DNA of 64,000 bases from Nodosilinea nodulosa PCC 7104. Lineage in GTDB: Bacteria; Cyanobacteriota; Cyanobacteriia; Phormidesmidales; Phormidesmidaceae. Below the pieces are notes generated by a model that was not told the origin of the DNA, ran no database searches, and saw only the letters and a program-made list of their open reading frames with translations. Positions 1 to 7,120 of the stretch are shown in pieces. How positions within the stretch are numbered: position 1 is the first letter of the stretch; each line of letters starts with the position of its first letter. Both the position numbers and the translations under genes were made by a program. Location: NCBI RefSeq assembly GCF_000309385.1, contig NZ_JH976537.1, positions 1,638,214 to 1,702,213 of the forward strand. Reading direction: 5' to 3'.

Positions 1-279
1 AGTGAGGCAGCCATCCCAAGCTTGCTCAAAGCCCTTAAAAATTTAGACTCCGATGTTCGTGGGAGATCCGCAGATGCCTTGGGCGAAATCGGCAGTGAGG
101 CGGCTATCCCAAGCTTGCTCAAAGCCCTTGAAGACCAAGATTTTAGTGTTCGTTGGAGATCCGCAACGGCCCTAGGCAAAATCGGCAGTGAGGCAGCCAT
201 CCCAAGCTTGCTCAAAGCTCTTGAAGACCAAGATTTTATTGTTCGTATGAGTGCCGCAGAGGTTTTTGAGGAAATCGGC
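1..279 (+). repeat. 93-nt in-frame direct repeats encoding HEAT units
   Basis: Three successive 93-nt units beginning 'AGTGAGGCAGCCATCCCAAG' start at about 1, 94 and 187. They are nearly identical at the DNA level, including silent positions, which indicates recent duplication or gene conversion of HEAT units inside the coding sequence. Confidence 0.85.
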
Positions 280-882
280 ACTCCTAACTGCTTAACTAAG
301 TTATGGCAGCTGCATCTCCAACAGCCAGAAGATGCCTTGAAGAGAGCAATTTCCGCTATCCAAGACCGCTGCAAGTTCTACAACTACGAAATCTGGCAGG
401 CCTGTCTAACAGGCCAGCAGGCCGACAGCACCCCCAGCCAAAGCGACAAAATAATCGCAAACACCATAACAGTTCAAACTGTAGAAAAACTAACAATCAT
501 GAGCGACAAAGCACCCATTTTCAATCAGCAAAATGCAACAATCGGTGTTAATTATGCGGCTGAAGGCAGTCAACAAGACTTCACTCAGCACATTCACGTC
601 CCAGAGCAAAACTTTGAGACTCTTCTAACGGGCTACAAACACTTCATCGACGAACTCCAGCAACAAAATCCCCACGTCACCGACGAAACCGCCATCACCC
701 AAACTATCGACATCGAAGCTAGACGCATCGACACCCGCTGGCAAAACTTTCTCAACCTCAAGCGTCTGTGGAATGGCGGCAAAAAAGCAGCCATCAAAGT
801 CGGCGAACACTTTGTTGAATCTAACCCCTGGGGTAAAGGTGCGATCGCCTTTCTAGAAGGCGTAAGCGAAGATGTGAAGTAA
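1..882 (+). CDS. HEAT-repeat protein, 5' end outside the window
   Basis: The reading frame is open from base 1, so the start lies upstream. An internal TTG at 22 is only a codon inside a repeat. The first ~95 residues are HEAT (PBS-lyase-like) repeats of 31 residues built on 'AIPSLLKALEDQDF..VRWRSATALGKIGSEA', a solenoid fold used for protein-protein contact. A ~55-residue linker follows, then a ~120-residue C-terminal segment with 'NQQNATIGVNYAAEGSQQDF' and a helical end. From memory, similar tails occur on cyanobacterial HEAT or NACHT-associated signalling proteins; I cannot name the domain. Base composition is lower in GC than the core genes further right. The role is unknown; a sensor or scaffold is an inference from the repeats. 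Confidence 0.8.
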   Translation, partial: SEAAIPSLLKALKNLDSDVRGRSADALGEIGSEAAIPSLLKALEDQDFSVRWRSATALGKIGSEAAIPSLLKALEDQDFIVRMSAAEVFEEIGTPNCLTKLWQLHLQQPEDALKRAISAIQDRCKFYNYEIWQACLTGQQADSTPSQSDKIIANTITVQTVEKLTIMSDKAPIFNQQNATIGVNYAAEGSQQDFTQHIHVPEQNFETLLTGYKHFIDELQQQNPHVTDETAITQTIDIEARRIDTRWQNFLNLKRLWNGGKKAAIKVGEHFVESNPWGKGAIAFLEGVSEDVK

Positions 883-910
883 CCATCATTGAACTGAGCG
901 GACTCAAACT

Positions 911-1039
911 ATGCAAATTATCATTGACCTGCCTGACAACTTAGCTCTCACAGAACCAGACCTGCGCCGAGAAGTTGCAATTACTGAAGGCATTCGTACT
1001 GTAGCGATGGAGGCTAGAAGGAAAAAGAGTGGAGGGTGA
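911..1039 (+). pseudogene. UPF0175 antitoxin N-terminal remnant
   Basis: This 42-codon frame begins MQIIIDLPDNLALTEPDLRR and closely resembles the N-terminus of the intact UPF0175 gene at 1513 (MQITLNLPDDIQLTETDLRT). After 'EVAI' the similarity stops and the frame ends in an unrelated basic tail. UPF0175 proteins are usually about 80-110 residues, so this is a 3'-truncated copy. Its stop is followed immediately by the ATG of the DUF4258 gene at 1040, which suggests a deletion joined the two modules. Confidence 0.65.
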
Positions 1040-1300
1040 ATGAAGGAAATTCGCTTTAGTGAGCACTCAGAGATCAAAATAGAACTACTTGCCAATCATG
1101 GACTCACTATCGAACCAAACTTCATTATTGACGTAGTTCGTTCACCTAACAGGCTAGAGCCTGGAGAAGACGATAAGAAGATTGCTCAAAAGCGGTTAGA
1201 CAAAACGCGAGTATTGAGAGTAGTCTATCGAGAGTTCAATGCATTTATTCTGATCATTACCCTTTACCCTGGCAGGAGATCTAGATATGAAAAAAATTAG
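1040..1300 (+). CDS. DUF4258 protein, probable RelE-like toxin
   Basis: An 86-residue protein with 'IRFSEHSEIKIELLANHGLT' at its N-terminus and a 'RVLRVVYREFNAFILIITLYPGRRSRY' C-terminal half, the layout of DUF4258 proteins, which resemble RelE/HigB mRNA interferases. It starts directly after the stop of the UPF0175 remnant, with GGAGGG as a close ribosome-binding site. It overlaps the next gene (DUF2283) by 14 nt, the usual order of this toxin-antitoxin-like pair. The toxin activity is inferred from family and context. Confidence 0.7.
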   Translation: MKEIRFSEHSEIKIELLANHGLTIEPNFIIDVVRSPNRLEPGEDDKKIAQKRLDKTRVLRVVYREFNAFILIITLYPGRRSRYEKN

Positions 1301-1481
1301 CTATAGCAAAGATGTCGATGCGCTTCTAGTTGAATTATCTGAAGAACCCATCGCCTACGCTGAGGAAGATGGACAGGTGATTTTGCACTACTCGGCCAAT
1401 GAGAGGCTGGTCTTAGTTGAAATTCTAGACTTTAGAAGATTCATGTCTGAAGAAGCAGTCACGGCACTTTTGGCTTCATGA
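1287..1481 (+). CDS. DUF2283 protein, probable antitoxin partner
   Basis: A 64-residue protein (MKKISYSKDVDALLVELSEE...VILHYSANERLVLVEILD) matching the DUF2283 family, small acidic proteins commonly paired with DUF4258. The start lies inside the preceding gene, so translation is probably coupled. A role in neutralising the DUF4258 product is inferred from this pairing only. Confidence 0.75.
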   Translation: MKKISYSKDVDALLVELSEEPIAYAEEDGQVILHYSANERLVLVEILDFRRFMSEEAVTALLAS

Positions 1482-1512
1482 ACATCCCTTGTCAACTAAT
1501 GGAGTCTGAATA

Positions 1513-1839
1513 ATGCAAATTACGCTCAACTTACCAGATGACATCCAACTGACAGAAACCGATTTGCGCACAGAGCTAGCGATTCTCCTTTGGAGAGGCT
1601 ACGCCAACGCCCTCTTTCAGCAAAATATCCTGCTCATCGAGCAAGCGGCTCAAGTCGTTGCAATGGATGTAGACGATTTTTATCAAATTCTCGTCGATCG
1701 CGGTATCCTCACTCCCCCAAGCGACCCCGACGACGACCCAAATGAACTCATCCTTGCCCATTTGCGAATCTCCCTACAACAAGCTAAGGAAGGCGATTTA
1801 AAACCCATCTCTGAGCTTTGGGATGGCATTGATGACTGA
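1513..1839 (+). CDS. UPF0175 family antitoxin
   Basis: A 108-residue protein with the UPF0175 pattern: an N-terminal 'MQITLNLPDDIQ' strand, then helices 'LRTELAILLWRGYANALFQQ', 'LIEQAAQVVAMDVDDFYQILVDRG' resembling a helix-turn-helix. The C-terminal extension is acidic ('SDPDDDPNEL', 'DGIDD'). The family is known as the antitoxin partner of PIN- or RelE-type toxins. Here the next gene is a RelE-like frame overlapping its end by 17 nt, so the two form one operon. Confidence 0.75.
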   Translation: MQITLNLPDDIQLTETDLRTELAILLWRGYANALFQQNILLIEQAAQVVAMDVDDFYQILVDRGILTPPSDPDDDPNELILAHLRISLQQAKEGDLKPISELWDGIDD

Positions 1840-2050
1840 CGCTCCATCCGTTCAAGTTTTAGTCACTCCTGATTTCCAAGGACAGCTTCGCAAATTAGCC
1901 AAACGGTATCGCAATATCCGGGCTGACCTACAGCCGCTATTCGATGACCTCGCAAAGGGAAACTGTCCCGGCGATCAAATTCCTAGCACGACTTACACTG
2001 TTTTCAAAGTCCGCGTCAAAAATAGCGATATTCAAAAAGGTAAAAGGTAA
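1823..2050 (+). pseudogene. RelE-like toxin, C-terminally truncated
   Basis: A 75-codon frame (alternative ATG at 1832). '[30 protein letters not shown]' and '[19 protein letters not shown]' are typical of cyanobacterial RelE/ParE-type toxins. In the intact family, as I recall it, the sequence continues about 30-40 more residues (a 'GYR.IY' strand and a C-terminal strand with catalytic residues). Here the frame stops just after 'QKGKR', 4 nt before the next gene. The toxin is therefore probably inactive, leaving an orphan UPF0175 antitoxin. Confidence 0.6.
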
Positions 2051-2054
2051 ATGT

Positions 2055-2345
2055 ATGAATCTTGAGAAACGACTAGAGAGAGAACGAGCACAAATTTTAG
2101 AATTGGCTACCCAATATGGAGCTTACAACGTTCGTATTTTTGGCTCAGTAGCCCGAGGCGAAGCAGACTCAAACAGTGATATAGATTTCTTAGTTGAAAT
2201 GGAGCAGGGTCGTAGCTTACTCGACCTCGGTGGCTTGCTCATGGAACTGCAAGACTTATTAGGTTGCTCGGTTGATATTGTCACCGACAAAGGACTACGC
2301 ACCAAAATCCGTGAACGAGTGCTCGCTGAGGCCATACCTCTATGA
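2055..2345 (+). CDS. mntA: MNT nucleotidyltransferase antitoxin
   Basis: A 96-residue minimal nucleotidyltransferase. The hallmark GSX10DXD motif is present: '[17 protein letters not shown]', followed by the third acidic position in 'CSVDIV'. MntA proteins are antitoxins of the HEPN/MNT type VII system and add AMP to a tyrosine of the HepT toxin. The stop overlaps the start of hepT (ATGA), the standard arrangement. The ATG at 2055 is chosen because the ATG at 2051 runs into a stop after four codons. Confidence 0.88.
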   Translation: MNLEKRLERERAQILELATQYGAYNVRIFGSVARGEADSNSDIDFLVEMEQGRSLLDLGGLLMELQDLLGCSVDIVTDKGLRTKIRERVLAEAIPL

Positions 2346-2677
2346 GAAATGATCGCGACAAATTGCACGACATGCTGGAGGCCATTGAGCGTATTGAGCG
2401 TTATGCATCTCAGGGCAAAACAGCCTTCGAGCAAAACGAACTGATCCAAACCTGGTTTACACAAAATCTTCAGATTATCGGGGAAGCAGCCCGCTCCTTG
2501 TCTTTAGAAATCAGGGAGCAGCATCCAGAAATACCCTGGCCAAAAATTATCGGCATGCGCAATATCTTGACTCACAACTATTTTGAGATTGACTTTGACA
2601 TCGTCTGGGTTGTTGTAGACCAGGAACTCACTCCCTTAAAACAAAACATAGAAACCATTGTGCGATCCATACCTTAA
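2342..2677 (+). CDS. hepT: HEPN-domain ribonuclease toxin (DUF86)
   Basis: A 111-residue HEPN protein with the RX4-6H active-site motif 'RNILTHNYF', in which the tyrosine next to the histidine is the residue AMPylated by MntA in characterised pairs. The remaining sequence ('[15 protein letters not shown]', '[10 protein letters not shown]') fits the DUF86/HepT helical bundle. It is translationally coupled to mntA by a 4-nt overlap. Motifs and length appear complete, so this is probably the one fully functional module in the cluster besides DUF4258/DUF2283. Confidence 0.88.
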   Translation: MRNDRDKLHDMLEAIERIERYASQGKTAFEQNELIQTWFTQNLQIIGEAARSLSLEIREQHPEIPWPKIIGMRNILTHNYFEIDFDIVWVVVDQELTPLKQNIETIVRSIP

Positions 2678-2798
2678 CAACCTCAGCATTGAGGCCATTG
2701 AGCTTTTCTTTGAAGTCGCTGATCCTACAGAAATTGCCAACCGCCTAAAATCCGAGATCTTCATTACCCGCTTGGAGGTCAGCGCTGGGCAAGCTTAG
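2673..2798 (+). pseudogene. C-terminal remnant of a HicB-type antitoxin
   Basis: A frame without its own start, running through the end of hepT, encodes 'IELFFEVADPTEIANRLKSE' and 'IFITRLEVSAGQA' before a stop at 2796-2798. This resembles the C-terminus of antitoxins that precede hicA in cyanobacteria, and an intact-looking hicA follows with a short overlap. The N-terminal part is missing, apparently replaced by the mntA-hepT module. The family assignment rests mainly on position. Confidence 0.45.
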
Positions 2799-3006
2799 AA
2801 TCTTCTCTGGCCAAGAAGTTTGTAAGCTCTTGGAGCAGCACGGGTTTCAAGCTGTACGTCAGCGGGGAAGCTACATCGTTATGCAAAAACTCACAGAAGA
2901 AACGACTATTACAGTTCCCGTACCTAATCACAAGGCGTTAAAGATTGGAACATTGCAATCCATCATTCGTCAGTCTCGGTTACCAAAATCATTGTTTGAA
3001 GCCTGA
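2785..3006 (+). CDS. hicA: HicA-like mRNA interferase toxin, probable CTG start
   Basis: A 73-codon frame encodes '(M)GKLRIFSGQEVCKLLEQHGF' followed by 'RQRGSYIVMQ' and 'ITVPVPNHKALKIGTLQSII', the HicA dsRBD-like fold. The Gly-Ser-(His/Tyr) position that normally carries the catalytic histidine is Tyr here. Homologues I remember begin MGKLR; the codon before GGC is CTG. A GGAGG lies 6 nt upstream (2774-2778), supporting a CTG start at 2785. The cognate antitoxin is only a remnant, so a weak start codon and loss of histidine may both mark an attenuated toxin. Confidence 0.6.
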   Translation: MGKLRIFSGQEVCKLLEQHGFQAVRQRGSYIVMQKLTEETTITVPVPNHKALKIGTLQSIIRQSRLPKSLFEA

Positions 3007-3038
3007 CTATTTAAATTAGATACAGGCCTAAATCATTT

Positions 3039-4121
3039 CTACAGCATTACCAGGTCGGGGTAGTTCGCAATTAGCTCATCGGCGCTGAGGCTGTCGCTGG
3101 GGTCCTGGGGTGTCCACAGCAGCTCATAGACCAGCAGATAGGCGGGCGAAATCGAACCCAAGCGTTGCAGAACAGCCCTGAGATCCGCTGCGGAGTTCAC
3201 GGATTGGAATAAGGGGCGATCGTCCGCCGTACCCAGCAGCAGCGTCACCACAATGTGCGAGGCCACCTCATTGCTGGGGCCATTGGGCATGGCTCGCCGC
3301 TGCACCTCACCGCCCACGTTGACCAGCGTCTCTACCGCAAACTTGCTGCGCTCTTGAATCGAGAGGCGCTCAAACAATTCCGATGCTTTCTCCCGTCCGG
3401 CGACAGTTTGAGACTCGGCCCGCGCGTAGGTCCAGTAGTCGGGGTGGCGCAGCAGGGCCAGCACGGTGGCGCGCAGCTGGGCGGCCAGCCCAGCCGAGGT
3501 GGTGAGGTCGGCCTCCAGGGTAATGCGATCGAGATCGCGTTGCAGTTCTCTCGCGCCTGCTAGCAGCACGACCTGAAGGCGCGTCACGGTGACAATATCG
3601 TTGAGCAACTCGCTCTGGCTGCCCGCCACTGCCGGGCAATCGCCCCGGCGGGTGCCGCCCTGCATGTAGTTGAAGGCAATGGGCAGCAGAATAAACCCCA
3701 GCACCACAATTACAATGAAAAACCCACCGCCATCGTCATCGCCCGTACCCACATACACCGGAGCTGGAGCATAGGTGGGGTAGGGCACGATGACTGGGCC
3801 AGGGGCCGAGCGATAGCCGTACCCACTGCCGTAGCCATACCCACCGCCGCCACTGGGGGGTAAGCTGCGCGGCATTGAGGGTGCAGGCGAGGCCGGACGG
3901 CTAAAGGAACCGCCCCGACTCATGCCGCCGCTGGCCGATTGGGCGGCGATCGCCCCTGGGGGCAGCAAACTCTCGCTCCGCAGCCGTTCTTCTATGGCCT
4001 TGAAGGAGAGGTGGTGGCTTTTGACCACAGGCACCACGACCAGGTAAACCACCAGGGTAATCAGCAGAGTGGTTGCCGAAATCATTAACCAAAGTCGTTT
4101 GAGGCTGGGGCTTACCGACAT
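3039..4121 (-). CDS. DUF1517 family membrane protein
   Basis: A 360-residue protein. Residues ~10-32 form a signal anchor or transmembrane segment. A Gly/Ser/Pro/Tyr-rich linker follows ('GGGGYGYGSGYGYRS'), then a second membrane segment ('FFIVIVVLGFILLPIAF') and a ~200-residue C-terminal domain with 'VTRLQVVLLAGARELQRDLD', the DUF1517 region conserved in cyanobacteria and plastids. The biochemical role is not known to me. The start is about 40 bp from the left end of an IS630 element that lies upstream in the same orientation, so its native promoter may have been displaced. Confidence 0.8.
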   Translation of the reverse strand: MSVSPSLKRLWLMISATTLLITLVVYLVVVPVVKSHHLSFKAIEERLRSESLLPPGAIAAQSASGGMSRGGSFSRPASPAPSMPRSLPPSGGGGYGYGSGYGYRSAPGPVIVPYPTYAPAPVYVGTGDDDGGGFFIVIVVLGFILLPIAFNYMQGGTRRGDCPAVAGSQSELLNDIVTVTRLQVVLLAGARELQRDLDRITLEADLTTSAGLAAQLRATVLALLRHPDYWTYARAESQTVAGREKASELFERLSIQERSKFAVETLVNVGGEVQRRAMPNGPSNEVASHIVVTLLLGTADDRPLFQSVNSAADLRAVLQRLGSISPAYLLVYELLWTPQDPSDSLSADELIANYPDLVML

Positions 4122-4161
4122 GGTGGATTTCTCCAGGAATGAGACATCAAACGTTTGCCTA

Positions 4162-5340
4162 AGCTGTTGCGCATCTAAATTGCATCAATAGCACTTCCCT
4201 TGTTTTTCACCTTCCGATGCCAATTTATGGCCAGTTCTCCTTCATTGAGAAGCTTATTGATAAGAGCCTCGAGATCTTCAATAGACTTAAATAAACGATT
4301 TGAGATGAACTCTTTTGCTGAATGCCAAACCAATTCGACCAGATTGTAGTCCGGGCTATACTCAGGTAAAAACTCCAAAACTAAATTTGGCATCTCTAAC
4401 TTTATCTTCTCTGTAAATTCCTCCTTTTTGTGAATGCTCGCATTGTCTAAAATAATCACAACCTTAGGCCCGTCTTTCTCAAATTCGCTCACGCTCCTAT
4501 CCTCGCCAGCCCAGTCATAAATAACCTCCTCGTAAAAGTTCTTGAGAACCTTATAAAAATTTTCACCGGTTCCTTTGGGGAGAAAGTCCACCAACCGCTT
4601 CTTGTCCGAATAGCGGATTCCTCCCATCACATTGATACGTCCTTTCCGTCGAATTCCAGAAACCTTCTTGCGCGTCCCTTTCTTGACCCAATCCTTTCGA
4701 CGTGTCACTCTCAAACTAAAGCCACATTCATCCCAAAACCAGACCTGGAGCTTCTCTGGGGATTCTTTAGTAATTCTTAAATACTCCTCCAGTTTTGCCT
4801 TGAAGAGTTTTCGCTTCTCTGGATCTTGCTTCTCCTCTAAGCTATATTTGGCCCAGAGGTAAACGTACTTTTTTGACTTGAGAATCCTCCTCACTTGACT
4901 CCCACTTAGCTGAATCCCGGTTTCTTGTTCTAAATATGTGGCGAGCCGAGCCGCCGTCCATCGACCAAATTCGTACCCCAATTCTTGAGGCTCTTTCTCA
5001 ATGACATCCAATAATAAGTTGACATATTGATCGGTGGCCTTATGATAATTCCCATGCATTCGTTCATCGGTTAAACTGGCTAAGTCACTTGGATTTCCGT
5101 GGGCACACCAATAGGCTACTTTCCTTAAGGAGCAACCTAGAAAGTCTGCAATCTCTTGCTGTTTTCTGCCATCATTTCGCAATAGCAGAATTAGAATACG
5201 CTCACGAACGTCGGGATGCTCATGAAATTTAAGCTGCTTCTGCAATTCCTGTTTCTCTTCGGCCGTTAGGTAATTCTTGATTGGCATGTATAACTCACCA
5301 AAATACACTCCCTAATATGTAGTTTAGATGCTTAACAGCT
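4162..5340 (-). mobile_element. IS630-family insertion sequence, complete, TA target duplication
   Basis: The 1179-bp element has imperfect terminal inverted repeats: the left end begins AGCTGTTGCGCATCTAAA and the right end, read inward, AGCTGTTAAGCATCTAAA. TA dinucleotides flank both ends (4160-4161 and 5341-5342), as expected for the TA-targeting IS630/Tc1 group. It is more AT-rich than the surrounding chromosome. It carries one full-length transposase on the minus strand. Confidence 0.88.
4175..5287 (-). CDS. IS630 family transposase
   Basis: 370 residues from the ATG at 5287 (GGTGAG upstream); a GTG at 5308 would add seven. The N-terminal ~130 residues hold helix-turn-helix segments ('RKQQEIADFLGCSLRKVAYW', 'GRWTAARLATYLEQ'). 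The DDE catalytic residues are seen in 'FWDECGFSL', 'VIILDNASIHKK' and 'LPEYSPDYNLVELVW'. The frame is uninterrupted and all catalytic motifs are present, so the element may be active. Confidence 0.93.
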   Translation of the reverse strand: MPIKNYLTAEEKQELQKQLKFHEHPDVRERILILLLRNDGRKQQEIADFLGCSLRKVAYWCAHGNPSDLASLTDERMHGNYHKATDQYVNLLLDVIEKEPQELGYEFGRWTAARLATYLEQETGIQLSGSQVRRILKSKKYVYLWAKYSLEEKQDPEKRKLFKAKLEEYLRITKESPEKLQVWFWDECGFSLRVTRRKDWVKKGTRKKVSGIRRKGRINVMGGIRYSDKKRLVDFLPKGTGENFYKVLKNFYEEVIYDWAGEDRSVSEFEKDGPKVVIILDNASIHKKEEFTEKIKLEMPNLVLEFLPEYSPDYNLVELVWHSAKEFISNRLFKSIEDLEALINKLLNEGELAINWHRKVKNKGSAIDAI

Positions 5341-5587
5341 TACAGCTATTCTTTGAGTATCTAATAAAGCCCAGGACAAGGGGGTAAATAATCCTAAACC
5401 CCCTCAGCAGCGGATTAGTAACAGCCTTCAAATGGCCCTGGGGCGTTGCTAAAAGCGTAACCCCGTACAGCTTCCTTATAGTTCGCTGATAGATTGCTAA
5501 AGGACTAAGGGGAGATGTAATCAGCTTTCTTGGCATATCAAAGCCGATGACTGTCGATTTCCCGGCTAAACGTTAGGTGTGAGATCA

Positions 5588-6820
5588 ATGATGAACAAGC
5601 GAGTATTTTTAGCGCTGGTGGGGGCGTCTCTGGTGACCGCATCCCTGGGCAGCGGGGTGTTGACGACAGAGCAGGCGATCGCCCAGACCCAGCCCGACCA
5701 AACCCAGCCCGAGTGGTACAACTGCCTCACCCGCGAGGTGTTTACCCCCGAAAAGCAGGCCTGGTGCGATCGCTGGAGCAAGCTGCAAAACGGCACCTAC
5801 ATCGTGCCCCTGGGCTTTGGCCCCGAGCCCACCTTCGAAACCGTGACGCTGGAAAATGGCGAGTACAACCGCCCCGGCGAGCTGCTGGTGAGCCTGGCCA
5901 ACGAGCCCAACTGGCTGGCCTTTGGCGACCTCAACGGCGACGGCAAAACCGATGCCGCCGTGCTCTTTGGCGTCAACCAGGGGGGCGGCACCAACCTGGT
6001 CACCTACCTGGCGGCAGTCATGGATATTGACGGCGAGGCCCAGGCGCTGCGGCCCGTGGCCCTGGGCGAGCGAATTATGCTCAACGGCCCGACCACCATT
6101 GAAAATCAGCGCATCAACCTGTCGCAGCTGACCCAAACCGAGGTGATCAACCGCAGCTTTGTGACCGATGGCAACAGCCTTAGCGAGCTGGCTCAGCTGC
6201 CCAGCCCCGAGCGGGCGGAGCTGCCCGATGGCACCGTCGTGTTTTCGCAAACGCCGACCTACGCGGTGCGGGTGCTTACCCGCGACGGCCTGCCCTACAT
6301 CAATCTGTTTGATAAAACGACGGGGCAGCAGGTCATCAACGGCTTTCGGGCGATCGCGACATCATCTGTAGAGGGCATCACGTTTAGCTACGCAGGGTCG
6401 ACCGCTGAGGGACGCCCCTCGGTGCAGGTGAGCGTGGCGTCGAACGGAGCCCAAACCATTGAGGTAAATGATATGGCGCTGACCGATGCTGCCAGCGTGA
6501 CCGGCACCGTCACCTACCTGCCCCGCGTTGCCATGCCGCCCAATGCCGTGCTGGAGGTCAGCCTAATAGATGTCAGTCGGGCCGATGCCCCGGCTGTTAC
6601 ACTGGCGTCTCAAAGCATGGTGTTTGGCGATCGCCAGGTGCCGCTTCCCTTTGAGCTGGTGTACAACCCCGACCAGATCGACCCCCGCTTCAGCTATGCG
6701 GTGCAGGCCCGCATCCTGGTCGATGGGCAGCTGCGCTTTACCAACACCAGCCGGTTCGCGGTGATCACTCAGGGCAACCCCACCTCGGTAGAAGTCAGAG
6801 TTGACCCGGTGTCGCGGTAG
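5588..6820 (+). CDS. Secreted protein with C-terminal YbaY-type domain
   Basis: A ~410-residue protein with an N-terminal signal peptide (MMNKRVFLALVGASLVTA... ending near 'AIAQ'). Residues ~85-150 contain 'FGDLNGDGKTDAAVLFG', a calcium-binding-type DxNxDG loop of the FG-GAP kind. The last ~105 residues ('TGTVTYLPRVAMPPNAVLEV...VQARILVDGQLRFTN') match the YbaY/YscW family of small beta-sandwich lipoproteins. The ATG at 5588 (or 5591) follows GTGTGAG. It probably acts outside the cytoplasmic membrane; its function is unknown. Confidence 0.7.
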   Translation: MMNKRVFLALVGASLVTASLGSGVLTTEQAIAQTQPDQTQPEWYNCLTREVFTPEKQAWCDRWSKLQNGTYIVPLGFGPEPTFETVTLENGEYNRPGELLVSLANEPNWLAFGDLNGDGKTDAAVLFGVNQGGGTNLVTYLAAVMDIDGEAQALRPVALGERIMLNGPTTIENQRINLSQLTQTEVINRSFVTDGNSLSELAQLPSPERAELPDGTVVFSQTPTYAVRVLTRDGLPYINLFDKTTGQQVINGFRAIATSSVEGITFSYAGSTAEGRPSVQVSVASNGAQTIEVNDMALTDAASVTGTVTYLPRVAMPPNAVLEVSLIDVSRADAPAVTLASQSMVFGDRQVPLPFELVYNPDQIDPRFSYAVQARILVDGQLRFTNTSRFAVITQGNPTSVEVRVDPVSR

Positions 6821-6856
6821 GGCTGAGGAGGTTTCTGAGGCAGAAAAGTCCCCCCG

Positions 6857-6893
6857 GGTAGGAGCGCAGCGCTTGCGCCTCTACCTGGGGCAC
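6857..6893. terminator. Imperfect hairpin after the YbaY-domain gene
   Basis: GTAGGAGCGCA and TGCGCCTCTAC flank a short GCGCT loop, giving a GC-rich imperfect stem 40-70 nt after the stop of the preceding gene. No T-run follows. The rest of 6821-7120 shows no other structure I can support. Confidence 0.4.
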
Positions 6894-7120
6894 AAAATTC
6901 TTGGGTATTTTCGTGGCCAGAATTGCCCTGAGGCCACCGAGGTTGCTGGCTACCCCTGTCGACAAACCCTGTCGGGGCAGCCCTCCCAAGAGGGTTATTG
7001 AGTCCTGCCCTGAGATATAAATTGAGTAAACCTGGAGCTGAAGCCGATCGGGCTGGGAAGACCGCTTGTTAGACTAACGGCTGTATAGCCCCCGTGTTGT
7101 CAAGAGCGTGTAGACCTACC

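Noticed and set aside
1-279. Regularly spaced direct repeats that could suggest a CRISPR array
   Set aside because: The 93-nt units are contiguous, in frame and encode HEAT repeats; there are no unique spacers. The same applies to the 120-nt repeats at 27865-28155.
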